Positions 31,784-39,937 of a DNA stretch of 64,000 bases are shown piece by piece; position 1 is the first letter of the stretch, and every line of letters starts with the position of its first letter. Location: positions 78,720 through 142,719 of the forward strand of contig NZ_BAAAUT010000014.1 in NCBI RefSeq assembly GCF_039534085.1, read 5' to 3'. This stretch comes from Planomonospora_B alba. Its GTDB lineage: Bacteria; Actinomycetota; Actinomycetes; Streptosporangiales; Streptosporangiaceae. Below the pieces are notes generated by a model. That model searched no databases. It had not been told where the DNA came from and saw nothing but the letters and a program-made list of their open reading frames with translations. The translations under genes and the position numbers were made by a program.

Positions 31784-32428
31784 ATGAGCACGCAGAAGAC
31801 GAGCCTCAGAGAGCTGAAGAAACGGCAGACCAGGGAGAACATCTCCCACCACGCCACCCGGCTGTTCCTGGAACGCGGCTTCGACAAGGTGACGATCACC
31901 GAGGTGGCGGAGGCCGCACAGGTGGCCAAGATGACGGTCACGAACTACTTCCCCCGCAAGGAGGACCTGGTCTTCGACCTGAGCGACGAGTTCGTGCAGT
32001 CCCTGGCCCGGACCGTCCGCGACCGGGCGCCCGGCGAGTCCGCCCTGGCCGCGCTCCGCCGCGCCTACCTGGCCGCGGTCGCCCGGCGCGACCCGGTCAT
32101 CGGCTTCTCCGGTCCCGCCTTCGCCCGGATGATCGACGACAGCCCGGCCCTGACGGCCCGGCTGCGGGAGTTCCACGACGAGCGCGAGAGGGCCCTGGCC
32201 GACGCGCTCGCCGCGGAGACCGGGGCCGGGCCCGGCGACCTCCTGCCCCGGGTGGCCGCCGCCCAGCTCGGCGGCGTCCACCGGCTACTGTTCGACGAGA
32301 CGCTCCGCCGCACCATCGCGGGGCAGGACGACGCGGAGATCGCGGCGGTCCTCACCGGCCACATCGACACCGCCTTCGGCTTCCTGGAGCCCTCCCTCGG
32401 CGGCTATGCCGTCCGCCCCGCCGGATGA
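31784..32428 (+). CDS. TetR-family repressor of the sigma/vgb-vat operon
   Basis: TetR regulator of 214 residues. The N-terminal helix-turn-helix (about 10-60) reads TRENISHHATRLFLERGFDKVTITEVAEAAQVAKMTVTNYF; the C-terminal helical ligand domain is GxSPTTA-like in its opening (FPRKEDLVFDLSDEFV) but has no family-wide ligand motif. It is divergent from the sigma/vgb-vat operon, and two CTAA-N2-TTAG operators lie between the start codons, one covering the -10 box of that operon. It probably represses both directions until a ligand, perhaps a streptogramin, binds. The ligand is a guess. Confidence 0.9.
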   Translation: MSTQKTSLRELKKRQTRENISHHATRLFLERGFDKVTITEVAEAAQVAKMTVTNYFPRKEDLVFDLSDEFVQSLARTVRDRAPGESALAALRRAYLAAVARRDPVIGFSGPAFARMIDDSPALTARLREFHDERERALADALAAETGAGPGDLLPRVAAAQLGGVHRLLFDETLRRTIAGQDDAEIAAVLTGHIDTAFGFLEPSLGGYAVRPAG

Positions 32429-32452
32429 CCGCCGGGCCTGCGGCCCGGGGCG

Positions 32453-33187
32453 TCAGGCGCCGAGGTAGGCCAGGACCGCCGCGACCCGCCGATGCGTGTC
32501 GGGGCTGTTCTCCAGGCCCAGCTTCGTGAAGATCGAGTTGACGTTCTTCTCGACGGCCGAGACCGACAGGTGGAGCGCCCGGGCGATGCCGCCGTTGGAC
32601 CTGCCGTGGGCCATCTCGCGCAGCACGTCGCGCTCGCGCGGGGTCAGCTCCTCCCCCCGGCCTCCCCGTACGGCACGGCGGGCCAGCAGGCCCTCCACGA
32701 CCTTGGGGTCGATGACCGAGCCCCCGCCGGCGACCGCCCGCACGGCGCCGAGCAGCTCCTCCAGGTCACCGACGCGGTCCTTCAGCAGGTAGGCGAAGCC
32801 CTCGGTGCCGTGTTTGAACATCTCGAAGGCGTAGAGCGCGTCGGAGAACTGGGAGAGCACCACCACCCCCGTCCCCGGACGCTCGACGCGGATCCGGTGG
32901 GCAGCGTCGATGCCCTCGAAGCCCGCCCGGAAGGAGCCGCCCGGCATCCTGATGTCGGTGATCACCACGTCCGGCCGGAGCCTGCGCACGGCGTCCAGCA
33001 GCTCGTCGGCGCTGCCCACGGTCCCGGCGACGACGGCCTTCCCCGACGTCTCCAGCAGCCGCCGCACGCCCTCGCGGACCAGGTAGTGGTCGTCGGCGAC
33101 GACCACGCGCGGCGGCGCCTGCGGCTCCGGCCGCGCCTGCGATCCCGGCGGTGTCGGCGGTGTCGGCGGTGTCGGCGACTCAGTCAT
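32453..33187 (-). CDS. NarL/FixJ-type response regulator
   Basis: Response regulator of 244 residues. A Pro/Thr-rich N-terminus (PTPPTPPTPP, from 9-bp DNA repeats) precedes the receiver domain (about 27-150) with ADDHYLVREG, the phosphorylated Asp in DVVITDIRMPGG and the Lys in LLKDRV. A LuxR-type helix-turn-helix follows (about 178-240, LTPRERDVLREMAHGRSNGGIARALHLS). It overlaps the stop of the histidine kinase gene by 8 nt and is its partner. Targets unknown. Confidence 0.92.
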   Translation of the reverse strand: MTESPTPPTPPTPPGSQARPEPQAPPRVVVADDHYLVREGVRRLLETSGKAVVAGTVGSADELLDAVRRLRPDVVITDIRMPGGSFRAGFEGIDAAHRIRVERPGTGVVVLSQFSDALYAFEMFKHGTEGFAYLLKDRVGDLEELLGAVRAVAGGGSVIDPKVVEGLLARRAVRGGRGEELTPRERDVLREMAHGRSNGGIARALHLSVSAVEKNVNSIFTKLGLENSPDTHRRVAAVLAYLGA

Positions 33188-34943
33188 GGACCGGCACCCA
33201 CGCTCTCACCCTCGTTCCCTCTCCCTTCGCGCTCACCACGTCCAGGCCGCCGCCGAGCGCGGCCAGCCGGTCGGCCAGGGCCACCAGCCCCCGCCGGACG
33301 GCCGCCTTCGGGTCGAACCCCGTGCCGTCGTCGGCGACCGTGACCTGCAGGCGGCCTCCGGAGAGCGCGAGCCGCACGTCCAGGGTGGAGGCCCGGGCGT
33401 GCTTGAGCGCGTTGGCGACCGCCTCGCTCACCGTGAAGTACACCGCCCCCTCGATCTCGTCGGCGAACCGCCTGGCGCGCAGCTCCGGGTCGACGTCCAC
33501 CGTCGAGGCCACCGGGAGGCGCGAGCAGCGCTCCTCCAGCGCCTCGGCCAGCCCGCCCTGGCTGAGCACCGACGGGTGGATGCCCGCCGCCAGCTCCCGC
33601 AGGTCGTCCAGGGTCTGGCGGGCCTGGTCGCGCAGGAGCGCGAGCGTCCCGGCGTCGGCCCCGGTGGCCCGGGCCAGCTCCAGGCCCGCGATGAGCGCGA
33701 CGACCTGCTGCTGCACCCCGTCGTGGATGTTGCGCTCGATCCGCCGCCGCTCGGCCTCCTGCGCGTTGACCAGCCGGGCGGCCAGCCCCGTGCTCTGGAT
33801 CGCCAGCCCGACCGGCACGGCCAGCGCGCGCAGCAGCCGCCGGTCGTCGCCGGTGAGGCCGCCGTCCCGGGGGCCGCACGCGATCCACCCCTGCCCGGCG
33901 GGGACGGTCAGCTCCGGGCCGCCGTCCTCCTCGCCCGCCACGACCCGGGTGCCGTCCGCGAGCATGACGGCCGCCCACCGGACGTCCAGGGCGGCCCGCA
34001 CGGCTTCCGCCAGCCGTTCCAGCAGCTCACCGGGCTCGGCCTCCTCCAGGCCGGGGGCCAGCTCCGACAGCAGCTCGTCCACCGTGGGCCGCAGGTCGAA
34101 CACGAGGAAGAACCGCGACCCCCGCAGGCCCACCCGGATGTCGAGCAGGTTGTGCCGGAACACGGTCACCCCGATCACGGCGGGCAGCGCGCCCAGCACG
34201 GGGGTCAGGCCGATCCAGATCGCCGCCGACTCCGTGACGATGAAGAACGACGACAGCACGAACCCGCCCAGGGTGACGGCCAGCCCCGCGGCCATCCAGC
34301 CCAGCCTGCGGCGCTCGGCTCCGGAGCAGCGGCGCATGCGCGCCAGCAGGGAGCCCAGCACCGCCAGCGCCGTGCCGAAGACGGTCAGCTGCCCCAGCCC
34401 GCCCAGGCCGGCCACGACCAGCTCGCCCGGCCCGGTGACGCCGAGCGGGTTGCCGATCGGGGAGATGGCGTAGACCTGGTCCGGGGCCAGGAGCATGCCC
34501 AGCCAGTGGACGGCGACGGCCGCCCCGCCGATCACCGCCCCTGCGCGCCAGCGCCGCGAGGGGAGCCGCCCGTCCGGGAAGAGCAGCGGGACGAACACCC
34601 AGGAGAGCCCGTAGAAGGGCACGAAGAGGGAGGCCAGCAGGGCGGCGAGGACGAGCAGATGCCTGGGCGCCCCCGCCCCCGCGGAGATCAGGAGGCCGAC
34701 GCCGAGGGCGCCCAGGCCCAGGCAGTCCGCGGTGGCCAGGAGCAGCCAGCCGTACGGGTTGCCGGGCCGCCGGTGGGCGATGAGCCAGCCCAGCGCGGGC
34801 AGGAGCAGCGTGAGCAGGACGAACGCCCACTGCTCGGCCGGCATCGGGAACCCCGTCTCCAGCACCGCGCCGGCGACGGCGCCGAGGATCGCCGCCACCG
34901 CCATGGACGCGGCGAGGAGACGGGTCGGGGTCGGGGAGAGCAC
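33180..34943 (-). CDS. NarL-system sensor histidine kinase
   Basis: Membrane histidine kinase of 587 residues. About seven N-terminal TM helices (residues 5-245) form the sensor, followed by a GAF-like segment, a HisKA_3 dimerisation domain with the phospho-accepting His in RRIERNIHDGVQQQVV, and a HATPase_c domain with VANALKHARAS (N-box) and VADDGTGFD (G1). The GTG at 34943 is 7 nt from a weak -10-like CACACT and may be leaderless; ATG 34904 is an alternative. It phosphorylates the response regulator encoded just downstream. The signal is unknown; the many TMs suggest a membrane or cell-envelope signal. Confidence 0.9.
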   Translation of the reverse strand: MLSPTPTRLLAASMAVAAILGAVAGAVLETGFPMPAEQWAFVLLTLLLPALGWLIAHRRPGNPYGWLLLATADCLGLGALGVGLLISAGAGAPRHLLVLAALLASLFVPFYGLSWVFVPLLFPDGRLPSRRWRAGAVIGGAAVAVHWLGMLLAPDQVYAISPIGNPLGVTGPGELVVAGLGGLGQLTVFGTALAVLGSLLARMRRCSGAERRRLGWMAAGLAVTLGGFVLSSFFIVTESAAIWIGLTPVLGALPAVIGVTVFRHNLLDIRVGLRGSRFFLVFDLRPTVDELLSELAPGLEEAEPGELLERLAEAVRAALDVRWAAVMLADGTRVVAGEEDGGPELTVPAGQGWIACGPRDGGLTGDDRRLLRALAVPVGLAIQSTGLAARLVNAQEAERRRIERNIHDGVQQQVVALIAGLELARATGADAGTLALLRDQARQTLDDLRELAAGIHPSVLSQGGLAEALEERCSRLPVASTVDVDPELRARRFADEIEGAVYFTVSEAVANALKHARASTLDVRLALSGGRLQVTVADDGTGFDPKAAVRRGLVALADRLAALGGGLDVVSAKGEGTRVRAWVPVHD

Positions 34944-35128
34944 GGAACGCAGTGTGGCCCCTCCCGCGGACCGGCGTCTATGAGGTTGACCGCACATCCG
35001 CGGGGGACGGCCGCACCCCGGAACGCGGCGGCCCGCCGGATACCCCACCCGCCGCGTCCTTCCTAGCGTGTGGATCACGGCCACCACACGTCGGTGGTGG
35101 CGGACCGCAGCCCGTGAAGGAGACACCC

Positions 35129-36511
35129 GTGCGCTTCCGGACCCGAACGACCCGTGCCCTCGCCCTGGCCGCCCTCGCCGTGACCGCTCCGCTCACCCTC
35201 GGCGGGACCCTCCCGGCCGCCGCGGACGCCGTACGGCCGGCCACCGCGGCACCCGCGCGGCAGGCCACCGCCGGCGCCGCCCCGGAGATCCCCGACAGCC
35301 CGGCCGGACGGCAGCTCCGCTGGCTCCTGGAGGCCGTGAGCCGGGCGCCGCTCGCCGCGAGCGAGCTCGAACAGCACTTCAACGCCGCCTTCCTGAAGGA
35401 GGTGACCGCCGACGGCCTCAACGGGTTCCTCAAGGGCATGGCCGGCGTCCGGCTCGACGCGCTGACCACGACCACGCCGACCGCCCTGACCGGCACGGTG
35501 ACCGTCGGCGGGCAGAAGTTCGAGCTCCGGCTCGGCGTGGACGCCGAGGGGAAGATCCAGCTTCTGGGCGCGGCACCCCTGATCCCGCCCGCTCCGACCG
35601 GCTGGGCCGAGCTCGACGCCCGGCTCCGCGAGGTGGCGCCCCGGACCGGCTTCCTCGCCGCCGAGATCGACGGGCGGGGCCGGTGCCGGACCGTCCACGG
35701 CGTCGGCGCCGACACCGCCCGGCCGCTGGGCTCGATCTTCAAGCTCTACGTCCTGGGCGCGGTGGCGGACCGGATCCACTCGGGCAGGCTGAGCTGGGAC
35801 ACCGAGCTGACCGTCACGCCCGACGTGAAGGTCCCCGCCGAGGACGGCCTGGGGACCCGGCCGGACAACAGCACCGTCACGGTCCACGAGGCGGCCAAAC
35901 TGATGATCTCGATCAGCGACAACACCGCCACCGACCTGCTCATCAAGACGGTCGGGCGCAAGGCGGTGGAGAAGAAGGTCCGCCAGTGGTCGGACCACGC
36001 CGGGCGGAACATCCCCTTCCTCACCACCCGCGAGTGGTTCCTGCTGAAGACCGTCGACTACCCCCGGCACGCCCGCGCCTACCTGGCACGCGGTGCCGAG
36101 GGCCGCCGCGCCTACCTCAGGGACGTCGTCGCCGGACTCCCGCTCTCGGCCGCCGAATACCAGGACTGGCGGCGTCCCCGGAAGATCGACGAGATCGAGT
36201 GGTTCGCCTCCCCGCGCGACGTCTGCCGCGCCTACGCCGGCCTGCTCAAGCGGAACAGCCCGCGCCTGCACGAGGTGCTCTCCGCCAACGACGCCGGCCT
36301 CGGCCTCGACCCCCGGGCGTGGCCGGCCGTCTGGTACAAGGGCGGCTCCGAGGTCGGCGTCCTCGCCATGGCGCACCTCGGGCGCACCCCGAAGGGACGG
36401 ACGTACGTCGTCACCACGCTGGCCAGCGACACCCGCGCGCCCATCGACGAGGGCAGCGCCGCCCCCGAGATGCTCTCCCTCACCAGGGGGGCGTTCGGCC
36501 TGGTCCGGTGA
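35129..36511 (+). CDS. Secreted class A beta-lactamase-like serine hydrolase
   Basis: Exported protein of 460 residues. A signal peptide (FRTRTTRALALAALAVTAP...) precedes an N-terminal domain of about 110 residues resembling the Cpe/NTF2-like part found ahead of LpqF-type hydrolases, then a penicillin-recognising serine hydrolase domain (about 170-450). SxxK is Ser-Ile-Phe-Lys in GSIFKLYVLG, the SDN motif is in SISDNTATDLL, and KTG is replaced by Lys-Gly-Gly in WYKGGSEVG. A clear Glu166-type motif was not identified, so true beta-lactamase activity is doubtful; a carboxypeptidase or esterase role is possible. The GTG at 35129 follows GAAGGAG. Confidence 0.85.
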   Translation: MRFRTRTTRALALAALAVTAPLTLGGTLPAAADAVRPATAAPARQATAGAAPEIPDSPAGRQLRWLLEAVSRAPLAASELEQHFNAAFLKEVTADGLNGFLKGMAGVRLDALTTTTPTALTGTVTVGGQKFELRLGVDAEGKIQLLGAAPLIPPAPTGWAELDARLREVAPRTGFLAAEIDGRGRCRTVHGVGADTARPLGSIFKLYVLGAVADRIHSGRLSWDTELTVTPDVKVPAEDGLGTRPDNSTVTVHEAAKLMISISDNTATDLLIKTVGRKAVEKKVRQWSDHAGRNIPFLTTREWFLLKTVDYPRHARAYLARGAEGRRAYLRDVVAGLPLSAAEYQDWRRPRKIDEIEWFASPRDVCRAYAGLLKRNSPRLHEVLSANDAGLGLDPRAWPAVWYKGGSEVGVLAMAHLGRTPKGRTYVVTTLASDTRAPIDEGSAAPEMLSLTRGAFGLVR

Positions 36512-36551
36512 GCGGGCACACGCACCGCGGTCACTGCCCGACAATGATGGG

Positions 36552-37466
36552 GTGATTGACACCCGGCGGCTGCGGACCCTGCGCGCGGTGGCCGACCACC
36601 GGACGGTCACCGCCGCCGCGGCCGCGCTGCACCTGACGCCCTCCGCGGTCTCCCAGCAGCTCGCCGCCCTGGAGCACGAGGTGGGCCACCGGCTGCTGGA
36701 GCGCGATGCCCGGGGCGCCCGGCTCACCGCCGTCGGCCGCATCCTGCTCGACCACGCCAACGAGGTCCTCGCCCAGCTGGAACGGGCCGAGGCCGACATC
36801 GCCGCCTACACCGCCGGCACGGCGGGCGAGGTGACGGTCGCCTCCTTCGCCACCGCGATCGGCCTCGTGGTGGCCCCGGCGGTGGGCGTGCTCCGGGACA
36901 AGGAGCCGGGCGTCCAGATCCGGGTCCTGGACGCCGAGGGCGACCAGAGCCTCACCATGCTGCTGGACGGAGCGGTGGACGTCGCCGTCGCCGTCGAGTA
37001 CCGCGGCGCCCCGGGTGAGGACGACCGGCGCCTGTCCCGCATCCCGCTCTACTCCGAACCGTTCGACGTCGTCCTCCCCCGCGACCACCCTCTCGCCGGT
37101 GCGGCGGTCACGGTCTCCGGTCTGGCGGGTGAGACCTGGATCGGCCCCTACCCGGGCAACCCCTGCCACGACGTGATCACCATGGCCTGCGAGCACGCCG
37201 GGTTCACCCCCGCGTTCGCGCACTCCTCCGACGACTTCCGCGCGGTGGTCGCGCTGGCCGGAGCGGGAGCGGGCGTGGCGATGGTGCCGCGCCTGGCGCT
37301 GCGCGGCGCGGACCTGTCCGGCGTGGTGATCCGCCCGGTCGCGGGCCCGCAGCGCCGGGTCTTCGCCGCCGTACGGCGCGGCGCCGAGCGCCACCCGCTG
37401 CTGGTCCCCCTGCTCGACACCCTCCGGCACGCCGCCGCGGCCCTGCGCCGGGTCGCCTCCCCCTGA
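36552..37466 (+). CDS. LysR-type transcriptional regulator
   Basis: LysR regulator of 304 residues, the family's normal size. N-terminal helix-turn-helix (LRTLRAVADHRTVTAAAAALHLTPSAVSQQLAALE), a linker helix, and two effector subdomains with VTVASFATAIG and GAGVAMVPRLAL. The GTG at 36552 has no Shine-Dalgarno and is 6 nt from GACAAT, suggesting a leaderless transcript. It follows the beta-lactamase-like gene by 40 nt on the same strand and is not divergent to its obvious target, which is unusual for the family. Confidence 0.9.
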   Translation: MIDTRRLRTLRAVADHRTVTAAAAALHLTPSAVSQQLAALEHEVGHRLLERDARGARLTAVGRILLDHANEVLAQLERAEADIAAYTAGTAGEVTVASFATAIGLVVAPAVGVLRDKEPGVQIRVLDAEGDQSLTMLLDGAVDVAVAVEYRGAPGEDDRRLSRIPLYSEPFDVVLPRDHPLAGAAVTVSGLAGETWIGPYPGNPCHDVITMACEHAGFTPAFAHSSDDFRAVVALAGAGAGVAMVPRLALRGADLSGVVIRPVAGPQRRVFAAVRRGAERHPLLVPLLDTLRHAAAALRRVASP

Positions 37467-37607
37467 ACCGCCGCTCCGCCGGGTCTCGGACCGGAGTGCC
37501 GGACGCCGCGGAGGGGTAGGCCGGACGGTGGCCGTCGCCGTCCCGCCGTACGCCGGCCGCACACCGCCCGCCGCGCGGCCCGAGTCTCCGGACCGGGCAG
37601 AAGGGAT

Positions 37608-38168
37608 GTGACCGTGGGTGAGCAGAAGGAGCGCATGCTCGCAGGGGAGCCCTACATCGCCGACGACCCGGAGCTCGCCGCGGACCTGATGCGCGCGGCA
37701 CGGCTGGCCGAGCGGTACAACGCCACCGGCGCCGAGGACCAGGAGACCCGCGACGCCCTGCTGCGGGAGCTGCTCGGCGGGGTCGGGGAGGGCGTCGCCG
37801 TCCGGCCGCCGCTGTACGTCGACTACGGCTACCAGATCACCATCGGCCCCGGCACGTTCGTCAACTTCGGCGCGGTCATGCTGGACGTCGCCCGCATCGA
37901 CATCGGCGCCGACGTGCAGATCGGCCCCAACGTGCAGCTGCTCACCCCCACCCACCCGGTCGAGCCCGAGCCGCGCCGGGCCAAGTGGGAGTCCGCCCGG
38001 CCGATCACCGTCGGCGACAACGTGTGGCTGGGCGGCGGCGCCATCGTCTGCCCCGGGGTGACGATCGGCGAGAACACCGTCGTCGGAGCGGGCGCCGTGG
38101 TCACCCGCGACCTGCCCGCGAACGTCGTCGCCGTCGGCAACCCGGCCCGCGCGGTCCGCGCCCTCTGA
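37608..38168 (+). CDS. Maltose/galactoside O-acetyltransferase family (Maa/LacA/NodL)
   Basis: Left-handed beta-helix acetyltransferase of 186 residues. The Maa N-terminal cap (EQKERMLAGEPYIADDPEL) is followed by hexapeptide repeats (ITIGPGTFVNFG, IDIGADVQIGPNV), the catalytic His in LTPTHPVEPEPR, and DNVWLGGGAIVCPGVTIGENTVVGAGAVVTRDLP. It acetylates a sugar or sugar-like hydroxyl using acetyl-CoA. It is the sugar-acetylating branch, not Vat, although both share the fold. The GTG at 37608 or the GTG at 37614 (AGAAGGGA at 8 nt) starts it. Its last 25 bp are duplicated downstream. Confidence 0.88.
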   Translation: MTVGEQKERMLAGEPYIADDPELAADLMRAARLAERYNATGAEDQETRDALLRELLGGVGEGVAVRPPLYVDYGYQITIGPGTFVNFGAVMLDVARIDIGADVQIGPNVQLLTPTHPVEPEPRRAKWESARPITVGDNVWLGGGAIVCPGVTIGENTVVGAGAVVTRDLPANVVAVGNPARAVRAL

Positions 38169-38197
38169 GCGACCCGGCCCGCGCGGTCCGCGCCCTC
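38141..38197. repeat. 25-bp direct repeat duplicating the 3' end of the acetyltransferase gene
   Basis: The 25 bp at 38141-38165 (beginning CCCGGCCCGCGCGG, covering the last codons) recur perfectly at 38173-38197, 32 bp away, past the stop codon. Confidence 0.85.
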
Positions 38198-38248
38198 CGA
38201 GGAAACGGCACGGTCCTCCACCGCCCCGTGCGCCGGCGCACGGGGCGC

Positions 38249-39937
38249 CTACGCGCCGGACCGGGCCGTGGCCAGCGCCTCGGTGAAGCGGCGGTGGCGG
38301 GCCAGCTCCCCGGCCACCGGCTCCAGCACCAGCTCCCGGCCGACCCGCTCCACGCTCGCGCGCAGCGCCCGGGCCGCCTTCCGGGCCCGGCGGCGTCCGC
38401 CGAGCCAGGCGGCGACCCGGGAGAGCAGGGCGAGCACGACGCCGAGCAGCAGCCCGCCGAGCAGGAGCAGGGTGGGCCACGGCAGCTCACCGGCGGTCGG
38501 CACGGGCGGCTCGGGCAGGTGCAGGTAGTCCAGGGCGGCCAGGCCCAGCAGCCAGAGCGCGCCCGCCACCGCCGCCGCGAGCACCAGCCACTGCGCCGCC
38601 CCCGCCGCCCGCCACCACAGCGGCCTGCGGGAGGCGCCGAGCGAGGTGGTCGCCACCGCCCGGTCGAGCGCGTCCTCCAGGTCGTCGGCGTGCGAGCGGG
38701 CCGCGCGCCGCACGGCGGCCGCCCACGGCTCGGGCAGCCCCGCCGAGGCGGCGGCGGCCGTCTCGCGCAGGGCGGTGTCCATCTGGGAGCGCTGCACGAC
38801 GCTCGCCGCGGGGATCGAGGTGCGCCCGACGAGCTCGCCGGGTCCCCCGTCGGGCCCGGTCTCCCCGGAGCCGGCGCCCAGGCGGAGGCGGCGGAGCGGG
38901 TCGGGCCGCAGGCGGCGGATCCACCGGGTCACCGGCCAGCCGGTGGCCGCGACCGAGCGGTGCCGGTGCGCCTTCGCCACCGCGCGGACGACCCCCGGCA
39001 CGCCGGCCGCCTGGGAGAGCGCGGCGGCCAGCGGCGCGGCGAGGACGTCGACGCCCTCCTCCGGCGCCCCGGCGGGGACGGCCGCGTCGGGCGCGCCCGA
39101 CGCCCGGTCCAGGTCGTCGGCTGCGGTCTCCGCGTCGGCGGCCAGCCGGTCGGCCCAGGAGCGGCGGCCGGCGACCCGGGAGTCCAGCAGCGCGCGCAGC
39201 TCGCCGACGCCCGCGCCGGTCCGCGCCGAGACGCCGAGCACCGGCACCCCGGCCAGCCCGTCGGCCTCCAGCAGGCGCCCCAGGTCCGCCAGGCACCGCT
39301 CGGCCGCGGCCGGGGAGAGGCGGTCGATCTGGTTGAGGACGACCACCGTGACGTCCCGGTGCCGGGCGAGCGGGGCCAGGTACAGGTCGTGCACGGCCGC
39401 GTCGGCGTACTTCTGCGGGTCGAGGACCCACACCAGCAGGTCGACCAGCCCGGCGAGCCGGTCCACCTCCAGCCGGTGCGCCCGCTCGATCGAGTCGTGG
39501 TCGGGCAGGTCGAGCAGGACCAGCCCGGACAGGTCGGCGCCGCCCGCCGTGCCGCCGGGGGCGCCCGCGCCGTCCACCTCGTGGCGGTGCGGGATCTCCA
39601 GCCAGTCGAGCAGCGGCCCCGCCCCCCTGCCGTCCCACAGGGCCGCCTGCGCGGTGGACGTGGTGGGCCGGGTCACGCCGACCTCGGCCAGCGGGGCCCC
39701 GGCGAGCAGGTTGAACAGGGACGACTTGCCGCTGCCCGTGGCCCCGGCCAGCGCGACCGCGGTGTGGGACACCGACAGGTTCCGCCGCGCGCCCGCCTGG
39801 GCGACCACGGCGCGCGCCCGCGCGACCGCTCCGGCGTCCAGCCGGCCGTCGGCCAGCTCGGCGGCCTCCGCCAGGGCCGCCAGCCGCTCGTCCAGGGAGA
39901 CCCCGCCCGTGCGGTCCCCGCGTCGCAGCAGCTTCAC
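38249..39937 (-). CDS. Membrane GTPase of the YfjP/dynamin-related group (second of pair)
   Basis: Protein of 562 residues. G1 is GATGSGKSSLFNLLAG, G2 TRPTTSTAQ, G3 LLDLPDHDS and G4 LNQIDRL. After a helical middle it has two C-terminal TM segments (WLVLAAAVAGALWLLGLAAL and LLLLGGLLLGVVLALLSRVAAWL) and a basic tail. The DLPD form of G3 and the paired gene organisation match actinobacterial dynamin-like GTPases, thought to act on membranes. The GTG at 39937 overlaps the stop of the partner gene (GTGA), so the two are translated in coupling and probably form a heteromer. Confidence 0.85.
   Translation of the reverse strand: MKLLRRGDRTGGVSLDERLAALAEAAELADGRLDAGAVARARAVVAQAGARRNLSVSHTAVALAGATGSGKSSLFNLLAGAPLAEVGVTRPTTSTAQAALWDGRGAGPLLDWLEIPHRHEVDGAGAPGGTAGGADLSGLVLLDLPDHDSIERAHRLEVDRLAGLVDLLVWVLDPQKYADAAVHDLYLAPLARHRDVTVVVLNQIDRLSPAAAERCLADLGRLLEADGLAGVPVLGVSARTGAGVGELRALLDSRVAGRRSWADRLAADAETAADDLDRASGAPDAAVPAGAPEEGVDVLAAPLAAALSQAAGVPGVVRAVAKAHRHRSVAATGWPVTRWIRRLRPDPLRRLRLGAGSGETGPDGGPGELVGRTSIPAASVVQRSQMDTALRETAAAASAGLPEPWAAAVRRAARSHADDLEDALDRAVATTSLGASRRPLWWRAAGAAQWLVLAAAVAGALWLLGLAALDYLHLPEPPVPTAGELPWPTLLLLGGLLLGVVLALLSRVAAWLGGRRRARKAARALRASVERVGRELVLEPVAGELARHRRFTEALATARSGA

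Noticed and set aside
33150..33180. Short 9-bp repeats as a regulatory array
   Set aside because: They encode the Pro-Thr-Pro repeats at the N-terminus of the NarL-type regulator and are in frame.
37608..38168. A second Vat-type streptogramin acetyltransferase
   Set aside because: The N-terminal cap and the LTPTHP active-site segment are of the maltose/galactoside acetyltransferase type; the Vat-specific WWDWP region is absent.
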